A stretch of DNA of 64,000 nt from Mycoplasmopsis gallinacea (GCF_012220205.1 NZ_CP047225.1:992001-1056000), one strand, 5' to 3'. Counted from the stretch's first letter, positions 49,498 to 61,081 are shown. Numbers and translations are program-made. The notes: generated by a model from the letters alone, not told the origin.

Positions 49498-49980
49498 ATG
49501 GAAAATGTAGAAAAAATTTATTTATCCCAAGAAACATTAAAAAAATATAAAGACGAATACGAACACCTTATTAACGTTGAACGTCCAGAAGTACAAGCGG
49601 CTCTTAAAGAAGCTCGTGCTCAAGGTGACCTTTCAGAAAACGCTGAATATGATGCAGCTAGAGAAAGACAAGGTATTGTTGAAGGTAGAATTTCAGAGCT
49701 TGAAAAAATTATCGATAATGCTGTAATTATTGAAAATGCAGAATCTGCATATGTTGGAATTGGTTGTGAAGTTACTTTCACAGTTGTTGAAGGTGAAGAT
49801 TCAGGACAAAGCAAAACTGTTATTATCATGGGTTCACACGATTCAAATCCATTTGAAGGAAAAATTTCTAACGTCAGCCCACTTGCAAGCGCAATGATGG
49901 GACACCAAGTAGGTGATGTTCTTGAAGTTGAAGCACCTATTAAATACACAATTAGAATTGATTCATTTAAACAAAACTAA
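49498..49980 (+). CDS. greA: Transcription elongation factor GreA
   Basis: A 160-residue GreA. The N-terminal coiled coil has the acidic tip (QGDLSENAEYDAARERQ) that enters the RNA polymerase secondary channel and stimulates cleavage of backtracked RNA. The C-terminal FKBP-like domain includes GKISNVSPLASAMMG. AAGAGG precedes the ATG. It lies 33 bp after the methyltransferase-like gene in the same direction. Confidence 0.95.
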   Translation: MENVEKIYLSQETLKKYKDEYEHLINVERPEVQAALKEARAQGDLSENAEYDAARERQGIVEGRISELEKIIDNAVIIENAESAYVGIGCEVTFTVVEGEDSGQSKTVIIMGSHDSNPFEGKISNVSPLASAMMGHQVGDVLEVEAPIKYTIRIDSFKQN

Positions 49981-50010
49981 GAAATAATAATTACATAACA
50001 AGGAGTTAAT

Positions 50011-50679
50011 ATGCTGATCGGAATATCTGGAATGATAAGTAGTGGAAAAAGCACACTATCCAAAAAACTTGCACATCATTTTAAAGAAAATTCAATTTTA
50101 TTAGATGAATTTATGGAAGATGATGATGTCTTTAATCAAATGCTTAACTGATTTTATGAAAGAAAAGAAAATTTGGACTTAGCATTCCAAGCTTATGTCG
50201 TTTCAAAGCATATTGCTTGTGTTAGTGACACTGTAAAACTTTTTAACGAAAAGAAATTAAAAGAAGATAGTGACTTTATCTTCTTAGATCGTTTTAGTGC
50301 AGAGCATTATGTTTTTGCCAAAGTAAATTTAAGCCATTTACCTAAAAAAGTTATTCGTTCTTACGACGCTCTTTTTAACAATTTAGTAAGCGAGCATGAC
50401 GTACCTGAATTTGCAATCTTTTTAGATGTTTCTTTTGAAAATTTCAAAAAGAGAATTTTTGAAAGAGGAAGAGAAGTTGAAATTAATAACTGAGAAAAAA
50501 ACAAAGATTACTTCCAAGTTCTGTACAATACTTACAAAAAAACATTCATTAAAATTGCTAATAAATACAACATTAAATATGAAATTATCGACACAAACAC
50601 TTTAAACGAAGAGCAGGTTTTTGAGAAAGCTTTAGAGCTTCTTAATACTTACAAAAAAGGGAGAAATAATGCAAAGTAA
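50011..50679 (+). CDS. Deoxynucleoside kinase (paralogue 1)
   Basis: A 222-residue dNK-family enzyme that phosphorylates a deoxynucleoside for DNA precursor salvage. The P-loop is GISGMISSGKSTL. The substrate/catalytic DRF motif is in FLDRFSAEHYVFA, and the lid region follows (KKRIFERGREVEINNW). One of three related kinases within 3.4 kb. It precedes hpt and overlaps its start by 11 bp, forming a nucleotide-salvage pair. AAGGAG precedes the ATG. Confidence 0.85.
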
Positions 50680-51217
50680 ACACCCTTGAGTTGAAAAAAT
50701 TTTATATGACCAAAGTTTTATTGAAAGCAAAATTAAAGAATGTGCAGTGTGAGTAAATGAAACTTACAAAGATAGCAAGGATCTTATTTTAGTTGGGCTT
50801 TTAAAAGGATCTGTGCCGTTTTTAGCTCAGTTGATAAAAGATATTGATGTAGATCATGTGCTTGATTTTATGATTGCAAGTAGCTATAGTGGTTCGCATG
50901 CTTCTAGTGGTAGTGTTAAAATTATTATGGACTTAGATAATGATATTGAAAATAAAGATGTGTTAATTATTGAAGATATCATTGATAGCGGAATTACGCT
51001 TGATAAAATCAAAAAAATGCTTTTAGAAAGACATCCAAAATCCCTTAGAATTCTTACTTTAATGGATAAACCATATAACCGTAAGGTGGATTTAAAAGCT
51101 GATAAATTTGGTTTTGAAGTAGAAAATGCTTTCTTAGTTGGGTTTGGGCTTGATTACCAAGAAAAACTTAGAAACCTTAACTACATTGGTGTAATGGACA
51201 AAAAGTTTATCAAATAA
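50669..51217 (+). CDS. hpt: Hypoxanthine(-guanine) phosphoribosyltransferase
   Basis: A 182-residue type I phosphoribosyltransferase that makes IMP/GMP from purine base and PRPP. The PRPP-binding motif is VLIIEDIIDSGITL. The N-terminal LVGLLKGSVPF loop and the flexible loop region (MIASSYSGSHASSG) match the family, and the C-terminal VGFGLDYQEKLRNL is the base-binding end. Overlaps the kinase upstream. AAAGGGAG precedes the ATG. Confidence 0.9.
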
Positions 51218-51232
51218 AGAAAGGTGATAAAT

Positions 51233-52045
51233 ATGAACAATTTAACTTTGAAAAAAGTACTTCATGCTTTTAATGTTTACAAATGAGTTATTCTTGCATC
51301 ATTAATCTTAAGTGCTTTATATTTATTTATTTTCATTGACTTTAAGGTGTTTTTAGGCACAGCTGATCACTTTAAAAACAATGTGCAATTTAATTCATCA
51401 GTAGCATTTAAAAATAATTTATTTGCGATGCAAGATTTTCCTGGTCTTATTTCATTCCTTATTTTATTTTTAGTTACTGCTACCCTTGTTTTTGTGGGTC
51501 ATTACCTTAAAACTAAAGAAAAATTATCACAAGGATACATTGTTGGTCTTACCGGTGTAATCCTTGGTTGATTCTTACTTTTACACTACATTATGCTTGC
51601 TGTGGTTTATAGCAAAAACTGACCAGTGGATTTTCAAGTTTATAATAGCTTAGATGATGATTCAAAAATCCTTGGTTCAGCTTATCTTTTCACATTTAGA
51701 GCAATTTATTTATATTTAGTAGCTATTTTCTTTATCAGAAGAATTAATAGCATGAAATGACTTTTAGTGTTTCTTTTAGTGTGAATGGGATTACAAATGG
51801 CTTGAGCAGGTCTTACTCTTTTAATTGATAATTCATATAACAATTAAACAAGCCACATAATATCTTATGTAATGAGCTTTATCTCTCCAGGTTCAAACCA
51901 ATTTAACAATATCAATTCAAACGGAATCTTTGTACATCCAATTTTACAGTCAATTCCTTACTTAATTCACTTTGCTCTTGTTTGAGCTATGACATTAAGC
52001 AAAAAATCAATTTTCAAATTATCACAATTAGCAAACAATAATTAA
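51233..52045 (+). pseudogene. Multi-spanning membrane protein interrupted by an in-frame TAA
   Basis: The frame from ATG 51,233 codes for 204 residues with about five membrane segments (VILASLILSALYLFIFI, LISFLILFLVTATLVFV, YIVGLTGVILGWFLLLHY, YLFTFRAIYLYLVAIFF, WLLVFLLVWMGLQMAWAGL) and stops at TAA 51,845. The same frame then continues open for 65 codons, including a further membrane segment (SIPYLIHFALVWAMTL), to TAA at 52,043, just before a terminator. This looks like one ~270-residue gene broken by a nonsense change. I do not recognise the family. It is the last gene of the mnmA cluster. Confidence 0.65.
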
Positions 52046-52050
52046 AAATT

Positions 52051-52084
52051 AAAACTATCACAAAATCTTGTGATAGTTTTTTAT
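52051..52084 (+). terminator. Terminator of the mnmA-to-membrane-protein cluster
   Basis: AAACTATCACAA and TTGTGATAGTTT form a 12-bp stem, followed by TTTT. The convergent kinase gene ends at 52,087, so the hairpin may serve both strands. Confidence 0.9.
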
Positions 52085-52086
52085 CC

Positions 52087-52737
52087 CTATTTTTTAAGCT
52101 CAAAAGCATTAATAAGAGCAATTGCTTTTTTTAAAACTTCTTCTTCATTAAGTTCATTAGTATCAATAATTTCATACCGCACTTGATACTGATTACATAA
52201 AGAAATAAAGTTATCTTTATAATTGCTATGAAGCTTTTTGTAATAAGCTTCATTAGTTTCTCAATTAGCTATTTCGACTTCACGGTTCCGAGCAAAAATC
52301 CGCTTTTTAAAGGTTTCAAAATCTAAATCTAAAAAGATTACAAAGTCAGGGATATTGCTAGCATTAATTAAACTATTAGCTATCTTTTGATAAGCTTTTC
52401 ATTGCCTAGAATTAGTATCAAACGCAATTTTACTAAAGATAATATGCTCCACTGAAAAGCGATCCAAAAAGATATAATACTGCTTGTATTTACTTTTTAA
52501 GTTCGCTTCTTTAATTTCTAATTCGCTAATATGTGAATCTAAAACATAAGTTTCAAAAGCTAATGTCACGTTAGGAATATGTTCTAGATGTCATTTTAAA
52601 AGATTGTTAAAAATTTCATCATCTTCTTTGAATTCTTTTAAAAAATCTGAAGGAGCTATTTTTTGGAAATGAGATGCTAAATGATTAACTAAGGTGCTTT
52701 TTCCTGAAGAAATCATTCCACTAATTGCTATTTTCAT
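52087..52737 (-). CDS. Deoxynucleoside kinase (paralogue 2)
   Basis: A 216-residue kinase with the P-loop AISGMISSGKSTL, DRF motif in FLDRFSVEHIIFS, lid FKKRIFARNREVEIANW and a C-terminal IIDTNELNEEEV. It is clearly paralogous to the kinases at 50,011 and 53,395. Its start overlaps the end of the upstream kinase by 17 bp, so the two are probably co-transcribed and translationally coupled. Substrate preference cannot be told from sequence by eye. Confidence 0.85.
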
Positions 52738-53395
52738 TTTTACCTCTTTGGATTTTTACATCATTAATGATCTTTTGTGCTTGCAAGAAAACTTCTTCTT
52801 CACTTTTACCGTTTGTATCTATAATTTGGTACTGAACGTTAAATTCTTCACACATTTTAATAAACTCTTTTTTGTAAATGCTATGAAGCTTTTCTCAGTA
52901 AGTAATGTTCTTGCTTCAATTATTTACTTCTGCTGGACGATTTCTTTTAAAAAGACGTTTTTTAAAGGTCTCAAAATCCATATCTAAGTAAATCACAAAA
53001 TCCGGTAAAGATTCAGGAGTAATTAATTCATTTAACCCTGCTTTATATACTTGCAAGTATTTTTTGTCTTGGATATAACCAAAATCCACAAAAGCAAAAA
53101 TGCAATGTTCAAGTGGAAAGCGATCAAGGAAAATAAAACTATTTTCAAGATTATTTTTAACCATTTTTTCACGGATTTGATGTACCCGTTCTACGTGGCT
53201 ATCAATAACATAAATATCAAAACTTAATCCAACATTAGGTTTGTGTTGTAAAAATCAACTTAAAAGATTTTCGAAAACAAAATCTTTTGGATCATACTCA
53301 TCTAAAATTAAATTGTTTACACCGCATTTTTGGGCTAATTGCTTCACTAAAGTACTTTTTCCCGAAGATATCATTCCACTAACTGCTACAATCAT
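52721..53395 (-). CDS. Deoxynucleoside kinase (paralogue 3)
   Basis: A 224-residue kinase: P-loop AVSGMISSGKSTL, DRF motif in FLDRFPLEHCIFA, lid FKKRLFKRNRPAEVNNW. First of a two-gene minus-strand operon. AAAGGAG precedes the ATG. It differs from the other two most around the region before the DRF motif (VERVHQIREKMVKNNLENS), which could reflect different nucleoside preference. Confidence 0.85.
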
Positions 53396-53485
53396 TTTTA
53401 CTCCTTTAAAAACTTTAATTCATTATATCATTAAATAATTTTTCAGCATTTAATAAGTTCATTTTTTGACTTTTTATTAAATAGC

Positions 53486-55399
53486 AAACGAAATGTCACA
53501 CCCTTGAGTTTTAAAATTAAAAATCTACATCTTAGATAAAATTTTAATTAATAAAGGAGTGACTATGGGTGTCTTTAAAATAACAACACATAAAAAAACG
53601 AGCTATTATGAAGAAAGAAAAGCTCAAATAATAGCAGGTATTATAAGGTTTTGAAACAAAAGAACAAACAAAGAACTTGCTAGGATGTATCACGTCAGTG
53701 TCAGAACAATAATTAGATACAAACAAGAAATAAAACCATTTATAGAAAATGGTACTTTTAACGTTGCTCACAAAGGTAGAAAAAATGAAAATGCACTCAA
53801 ATATAATGATGAAACTATAAATAAAATTATGTGTGATTATTATGATTTTTCTGAAGAATTTTTCCCTAAAAATGCAACTATTAATACCGCTCCTTTTTGA
53901 CTTTATTATTATGAAAAAGTAAAACAAAATTTTAATATTAGTTATTCACAAGCTTTTAGAAGAGTTAAAAAGCAAGGTTTCATTAACATCCAAATGACAA
54001 GAAAAGGTAAAAGAGAATCTAGAAAAATTAGAAGATTGCTTAAACAAGAAATTGGTGAAAAAACTTCACTTTTCACAAGAATTGGTTCTTTAGAAATTGA
54101 TGAGCGTGAGAAGAAAAGAAAAAGCGTTTATCAAGCTAAAAATATACATTTAAAATTTGGTGAAAATGTTGAATTAGATGCTTGTCAAGAAATATTTTTT
54201 GGGGATAAAAAAGTTTTCATTTACCACGCAATTGATTCAGCTACAGGTAAATTACTTGAACTTCAATGTGAAGAGCAAGAAACAAATGTGGGTTACCAAA
54301 AGCTAATTGATAAACTCTTTAAAAAATATGGATTTCCTTCAAATATAACAACAGATCGCAGAAGAACTTTTTGAGGTTCAGAAAAAACATACACAATGTT
54401 TGAAGAGGCTTTAATCGATAGAGGAATTACTTTATTTGTGTCATCTAATCCTAAAGATAAGCCAAATGTGGAAAGATCTTTTGCTAGTGCTCAAAATTAT
54501 TACCCTTATTTATTTAAAAATAAAGGTATTGATTCTATTGATGAATTAAATAAAAGAAGCGAAGAAATTATTGACGAATATAACAAACATTTTCAAAAAA
54601 CAGAAGGTAATAAAGAAACCAAATTTATCAAAAATGATCATAATTCAAACATTTATGATTTTTCTTTAAGAATTAGAAGAAGAGTAAATAATGGGGTTGT
54701 TATGTATAAAAATAAAATGCTCGCCCCTTACGACGAACATAATAAAAGATTAATGTTTTTTTCACAAAACGGAAAAGATATTAATTTATGTTTAGATGTA
54801 AACCAAAACTTGTATTTCGAAATCAATAATAAGAAATATATTGCAAAAGTTGTTGAAGAATCCGAATTAAATGAAACCGAAATTTATGCTTTAGCTAAAG
54901 GGTGAGATATTTCTATCCCACAAGTACATGTGATTGCAAAGGCAATTGTAAATTCTAGAAAATTCACTTTAGCACAGTCACAATTAAGACATTTCCCCAA
55001 CGAAATTCTTAAAAATGAAAACGCACAAAAGATAATCAAAATACTTGAAAGAAGTGAACAGATTTTGTTAAAACTTTATAACTTACTTGAAAAAGATATA
55101 GAGTGAAAAGATAAAGTTGCATTCATTAACAACTAATATCACAAAACATATTTTATAATCAACAATTTCTTTATGAATTTTGAAGTTCTTTTGGTTCTTT
55201 TCTTCGAAAGAAAAGAAGGCCCGTGCTGTAGGACAAATATTGAATTTGTAAAACCAAAAACTAACATACAAAATTAATTGATTTTATTAATTCAATACTT
55301 AAATTTTATTTCAATAATTAATATCAGAATTGCTTGTGTTGAATTCTTAAGAATTCAATATAATTATATTAAAAGAAACAAACAAGAGTGACAATTCGT
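53486..55399 (+). mobile_element. IS1202/ISNCY-like insertion sequence
   Basis: Imperfect terminal inverted repeats enclose one transposase gene. The left end reads AAACGAAATGTCAC (53,486) and the right end, read inward from 55,399, reads AAACGAATTGTCAC. No clear target duplication was found at the ends. It separates the kinase operon from the third surface gene. The 3' part after the transposase (55,137-55,399) has a 10-bp AT hairpin at about 55,196-55,218 and no gene. Confidence 0.7.
53565..55136 (+). CDS. DDE transposase, IS1202/ISNCY-like
   Basis: A 523-residue transposase (TGA as Trp). The N-terminal HTH (NKELARMYHVSVRTIIRYK, ~residues 28-46) precedes an rve-type DDE core: Asp in VELDACQEIF, Asp in ITTDRRRTF, Glu in KPNVERSFASAQ. 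The pattern 'HAIDSATGKLLELQCEEQET ... YGFP ... TDRRxxF' is typical of the IS1202 group of ISNCY elements. The frame is intact. AAAGGAG precedes the ATG. Confidence 0.8.
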
Positions 55400-55463
55400 T
55401 TAATAATTTACAATAAGAAACTTTTATTTTGAAAATGCCCTAAAAATATTTTTACAAAGAAAA

Positions 55464-55485
55464 AGACGAATTTTACAATTCGTCT
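55464..55485 (-). terminator. Terminator of the third surface gene
   Basis: AGACGAATT and AATTCGTCT form a perfect 9-bp stem with a 4-nt loop, seven bases after the stop codon. On the minus strand it is followed by TTTTCTTTG. Confidence 0.8.
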
Positions 55486-55491
55486 CTTATC

Positions 55492-58400
55492 TTATTTTCT
55501 TTTTTGAATTTTTGAATACAATAAGTAGATTAAATCAAAAATTCCTAAAGTAATAAGTGTTAGTACAACTCATCATCAAAAACTCAATCTTTCAAGTGGT
55601 CTTTGACCTAGGTAATGTCTAAATAAAGCGCTATATAGCACATTAGATGCATCTTTTTTCTGAATGTTTTGTAAAGCTGTTTTTTCTTTAGAACTTAGGT
55701 TTTTCGATTCTTTGTTCATTAAATTAAAGTAATTATTATTAAGTAGCTCAGTTTTAAATTCTGAATATCTATTTCGATTAATTGGCTTAGCTAAATTAGT
55801 CTCAGAGATAAACGAATCAAAGTTATTGTTAAGCAGCGAATGAACTAAATTAACTTCATATGTAGCTTGATCTTGTAATTCCATTAAATCACTAAATAAT
55901 CTTCTTCATGCTGTAATTACATTCGATTTATTATAAACATATGGTTCTTGTGAGATAGAAAGCTTAATCAATTCTTTTTCTAAACTATCAAAATCAGGAT
56001 TATCAACTGAACTATCACGATATTGTTTTAAAAGATCCCTTAAATTATTAAATCTAATCATTTCATCTGCTAATTCAATATAGTTAGGATTATTCACACC
56101 GAGCTTGTCAAATTCAGCAAGTATTTCTTTAATTTCTTTATTAGTTAATTTATGAATACCATTAGCATCAATTACTAATTTGTTAATAAACTCTTTAGCT
56201 TCTTCACTTTCTTCAGCAGGTGGATTTTGTTCTTCTCTATTTGGATGCAAGTTAGCATAATCAAATGCCAAACTACGTTCTGCAGTTTCACTTGAAATTA
56301 AAGTATCTAATGTGTTATATGGTCTTTGTCCATTTTGTAATGGATCAAGATTTTTACCATCAAATTTATCGGAAGTTAATAATTCTTTTGCAAAAGCAAA
56401 GTTATCATCAAAATTCTTCTTAGAAAGAGGCTCTGCTTCTTGATATTTAGCATTATTTGGATCTGCAATTAAATCTTCGTACTCTTTAACTCCATCTTTT
56501 AAAATCTTCATTTTAGAGTTAATTGTTGAAAAATCATGATAAATTTTCTCAGCTTCTTGTAGTGTTAAATTCTTTTTACTAAAAGCATCATTCATTTCAT
56601 TTCTTTGTTTTGGATTTAAGAAAATTAATTTTTCTGCTTCATTTTTAATGATTCGAATAGTAGCTTGTGTTTGAATTCGATCTACTTTTGGAATTGTGTC
56701 TGTAGCTTCATCATTAACTAAATTAATAAATTTTTCCGCTTGTTCTTCTGTTAACCCAGGTTGATTGTTTTTATACTCTTCTTTTTCACGGTTTAAATCA
56801 TCTATTAATAAGTTTTTTCTCTCTTGTAAATTAGTTAGAAAATCTCAAATTTTAAGCACACCAATTTTAGTTGATGTTTTATCTTCTTCTGGTGAGTTTT
56901 CAAGCTCCGATTTTGTCGATGTTAATTTATATCTTACCGCAAGTGTACCTTCATCATCATCCGGTGTTGGATTATCTAAAATAATAATTTCAGATTTATT
57001 TTGAAGTCCACCAGGAGTTAAAACCAATTTACGCACTAAATTTTGTCAGTTTGGATTTTGCATAAATCAAGAAGCTTTAATTGTTTCTTGTGGAACATTC
57101 GGATCATCATAACTAATTGATTTTGATACATCTTGATTATCAATTAAATTATTTAATCTAGTTGATTCATCTAAGAATCCACGAATTACAAAGTTTTTAG
57201 TTACAAAAACATCTTCCATACCATTTTTTGTCGAAGTAATTGTATATTGTCCAGAAATAGTCCCAGTAGCGTCATCTTTTAAAAGCGAATCACTTACAAT
57301 TTGAACTGTTGAATCGCTACCATTGCCACTTCAAGTTATAGAATCATCAATAGCTTTATTCGGAGAAATTAAATTTTTATCAGGATAATCAAAAGTAACA
57401 TCCATTTCGTTTAATCTTTCAAATTCAGTTTTATATCCTGAAACTGTTGCTTCTTTTTGACTTGATGTTAGCACTTTTGATGGATCTTCTTTGCTTGTGG
57501 CTTTAATAATATATTTAACTTTTAAAGTTCCGTCTTTATCATTTTGATCAGCAACTTCTTGAATTTCAACTGTTGTTGTATATTTACTTTGTGGATCTTG
57601 TTCTAATCTATAAGCAGGTGTTTTATCACTTGAACTTAAATCAAAATAAGAAGGTAATTGATTGTGGTTTGATTCAAAATTAGGAGTAACAGCATCTACA
57701 TCAAAATCATTTGGATCTAATTTCTTAAAGCCTTGAATAGTTTGTTCTCTATAGGTCGAAATGATATCTTGAAGAAAAGGCTTGGTTGAAACAAAATGAT
57801 ATTTAACAACTAAACTTCCTTCTTGGTTATTTTGATTTTCAATGCTATCAATTACTAAACTTGCATTATCATATGTATTAGGATCTTTTGTAAGATCATC
57901 TTTATTTGCATTAGTAGCAAGTATTTGATCTTTATTTGGATAATCAAGATTAACAGATAATTCATTTAATCTTTGTTTTTCTGTTTTAAATCCTAATATA
58001 GTTTGTGTTTTTGTGCTAGAAACAATATCAGTCATTCCATTTTTTGTTGAAACAAAGTGATATTTTACATCTACACTTCCATATCTATCTTCTTTTGATT
58101 GTATAGAATCAATCACAACATTTACGTCAGATAGTTGGCTATGGTCATATGTTACTTTATCTTGATCACTACTTGTAAGAGTAGATGGCATTATTGTAGA
58201 CTTATCTGGATAGTCTAATGTAATAGCTAGATTATTAAGTCTTTCTTTTTCTAAATCGCGGTTTGTTTTATAACCACTATCATTAATATTACTATCTTCT
58301 TTTATAGTGCTTGGGTCGACTTTATTAGACTCACTTGAATAAGTACTATGATAAAGATCGTCAGCTGTTTTCTTTGTTTTAAGAGCATAATCAAGGCTTA

Positions 58401-60222
58401 CGTTACCTGATTGATTATCTGGTCTCAATTGTGTAATTTTTAACTCAGCGTTTTCTGCATCTAAATTCTTAGCGGTAAAATCTGATATAGAAAGGTCACT
58501 AGGTAATTTATCTTTTTTCTTCCCGCCGTTGTAAGTAAATAAATCAGTTTGGTTTTTTATTTTCTCTTTCAACTTCTTAATTCTATTTGCTTCTGTTAAA
58601 TATCCTGGAATTTCAATTTCTTTTTCAGTTGATTCAAATGTTTCGCTAGAAGTATCATTTTTTACAGATTTAATAACATATTTTAATTTTAACTTTCCGT
58701 CTGCGTCATTATAACCTGAAATACTTTTAACTTCGACTGTTCTTGTATATTTATTTGTAGAATCTGCTGTAACAGTACCTTGTGGTTTTTTACTATCATC
58801 TGTAAGGTCAAAATATGAAGCTAGTTTTTCAGGATCTGCTGTAAAATTAGCATCTAATGAATTTATTTCATCTTGTTCACTTCTAGTTTGTCTATATATT
58901 ACTGGTGTGCCAGCTGGTGGGAATTTTAAAGTAATTGTAACTTGTTTAGAAGTAACATCTCCTGTAAAACCACCTTCTGTCTGTCTTGTAGATTTTAAAT
59001 CATAAGTAATAGTAATTGTTCTGTTATTATCATCTTCAGTTTTGTGTCAATCAAATATTGACCCTGAATCCGGATTGTTACTTTGAGAATAAAGGTTATC
59101 TTGTTTAGCATCTTCATATGTTATTCAGTTCACTCTATCTATAGTGTTATCGCTAGCAGGATTAGTATTTGATATTGTATGATCTTTAAGTTTAAATGGC
59201 CCTATATTTGGAAGTTGTTCATTTAGTCTTTGTCCTTCAGTTTTAAACCCATTTAATGTAATAACATAACCTTTTGAGCTTGTATAATCTGATGGTTTAT
59301 GATTGTCATGTTCTGTTGTAAAAGTTTTAGGTCCATCAAAAGTCGATTGTGTATATGAAATTTTATTAAAATTATTATCTGCTCAATTGATTCATTTTAA
59401 CTTATTGATAACAGTTTTAGTTGGATCAAGTGGATTCTCAATATTTTCCGCTGAAAAATTACTTGGTGCAAAAAGTTCGGGGAAGATTTTAATTGAATAA
59501 GTTCCGTCTTTATCATTATGACTAGCTTTTTCACCTCTAGCAAATTTAACCCAATATGAAAGCATACTATCACTTATATGTGTTTTTTTGAATAATTCAT
59601 TAACATCAACACTTGAAGGTAATTTAGTTTCGGGAGAATAATCAGCATCTATTTTCGCTGCATTGTCTCTTGGTATTATTCCATATCCATCAGTATCGCT
59701 AATTATAGCATCAAGATAACTATTTCAAGTAATACCGTTTATATCAGAAATATCTCTTTCTTGTCAAGTATCAGTTGTTACGTCTTCATAACCTTCATCA
59801 ATTGAACGTAGTTTGAACTTAACTTTGAGTTTTCCTGTTAAAACATTTATTTCTGAGACAAAAAACGAATCTATTTTAAATCTTGTTGATTCACCAGTGT
59901 CTCTATTAAGCCCAAAAAGTAAAACATCTCCTGTATCCGTGTTCCAATCATATGCTGAATCCAGATATATATCGTATGTGTATGTAGGATCATCTCATGA
60001 ATACTGTTTTGGATTAATGATAAAACCTTCACCAATTGATTTTGGCTTATCTTTGTAGCTATTTATATTTGTTATTTGAAGAACCTTAGCGATTTCTTCT
60101 AATTCTTGCTTTTTATCTTGCTTCTCAGCAGAGCTAGGAGTAGCACTAATTACGGTACTAAAAGGTGCTATTGTCACAATACCACCTAAGCCCATTAATA
60201 ACATCTTTCTTGATTTTTTCAT
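55492..60222 (-). CDS. Surface protein with Lipoprotein_17-type repeats, next to Tn916 DNA
   Basis: A single 1,576-residue frame (TGA as Trp). The N-terminus MKKSRKMLLMGLGGIVTIAP is an export signal without a lipobox. The body carries about seven Lipoprotein_17-type units (PF04200), seen as GSLVVKYHFVSTK and GFKTExQRLNEL near 59,240, 58,250, 57,970, 57,730, 57,430 and 57,160. A helical region (residues ~1,100-1,540) follows, then a C-terminal anchor (WWWVVLTLITLGIFDLIYLL) with a basic tail. AGAAGGAC precedes the ATG. Only 15 bp separate that ATG from the stop of a truncated Tn916 int, so the native promoter is apparently gone. Function is probably antigenic or adhesive; this is inferred. Confidence 0.85.
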
Positions 60223-60237
60223 ATTTTTTATGTCCTT

Positions 60238-60336
60238 CTATATATATATATATTTGTATAAGTATCTTCCGTCTTTTCGTTGGCTCTCTCCAGTCTTTAA
60301 GATTCGACCTTTATTGTCACGTCTTTTTTCTGACAT
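60238..60336 (-). pseudogene. int: Truncated Tn916 integrase (N-terminal fragment)
   Basis: MSEKRRDNKGRILKTGESQR followed by KDGRYLYKYI matches the start of the ~405-residue Tn916 tyrosine integrase. After about residue 30 the sequence turns into a TA repeat, and TAG ends the frame at residue 33. The arm-binding start is present, but the whole catalytic domain is missing. It follows xis at the normal spacing. Without another integrase, the element cannot excise. Confidence 0.85.
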
Positions 60337-60417
60337 GGCATTTGCTCCTTTCCTTTATGGAAAGAGCCTTGATACGACTTAATACTATTTTATCATATAC
60401 AAGACCCTTTGGCGACG

Positions 60418-60621
60418 CTAGATTGCGTCCAATGTATCTATAATTTTTTCAAATTGTTTTCGTTTAATCTGAATACGATTGCCATTCATAATCAGCCAAT
60501 TTGCATTTTTATTTTCCTCTGCCAAGCGTCGTAGCTTGTTTTCGCCAATACGAAAATATTTTGACGCTTCTTCAATGGTTAGGGTATAACGTTCCCAAAT
60601 AGGAATGTCAGTCTGCTTCAT
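60418..60621 (-). CDS. xis: Tn916 excisionase
   Basis: A 67-residue winged-helix DNA-binding protein ([20 protein letters not shown] ... [18 protein letters not shown]) matching Tn916 Xis. It bends transposon-end DNA and directs Int toward excision. It ends with TAG, so the stop works in the mycoplasma code. It is complete, but its partner Int is truncated. Confidence 0.9.
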
Positions 60622-61081
60622 AAAATCCTCCTTTCCAAATCACTTATTTGGATTTCATAAAAGTTGTTTTACCAGCAATCGAACAGCTTTAGCAAAGCTC
60701 ACGGGAGTTCCACCCCTGCATGGTTCTCATGTAGCCATACTCATTGCCTGCGACGGTTTTATCACGCTCGGACTATTGACTGCATGGGAGTATCATTATC
60801 ACGATAAGAATGTCGTTGCAGGCAATCCTGCTAAAGATTGCTTCTCGGATCACTAACATGAATCGCTCGCTATCTTTATAAGATAGGTCATGGCGGTTAG
60901 TTCCGTTGGCTCTTTTCTTATCGAAACGTATTCGATTACTTTTATTCAGTTTTCAAAGAACAATGGCTCGTTAGCCTATCAAAACACATTGAAAGCTCAA
61001 TATGCTTTGGTGGAATAACAAACCTCCCTGTTCGGGAAGCGTGGAATGGTTTAGCACGCTTCCACGAAAGGAGAGAGGATA
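60622..61081. other. Tn916 spacer between orf8 and xis
   Basis: A 460-bp stretch without a convincing gene. It holds an inverted repeat: TTGCCTGCGAC at 60,744-60,754 against GTCGTTGCAGGCAA at 60,812-60,825, with TTATCACG elements between. A plus-strand frame at 60,605-60,856 begins antisense inside xis and has no ribosome site, so it is not called. Confidence 0.5.

Noticed and set aside
49620-49949. Minus-strand frame of 109 codons
   Set aside because: Fully inside greA on the opposite strand, with no motif.
55200-55400. A tRNA or small RNA gene after the second IS transposase
   Set aside because: No cloverleaf or conserved tRNA boxes were found; the stretch is the IS end with one AT hairpin.
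60605-60856. Plus-strand frame of 83 codons in Tn916
   Set aside because: It begins antisense inside the xis start and lacks a ribosome site. Similar frames are sometimes annotated in Tn916 elements, but I see no support here.
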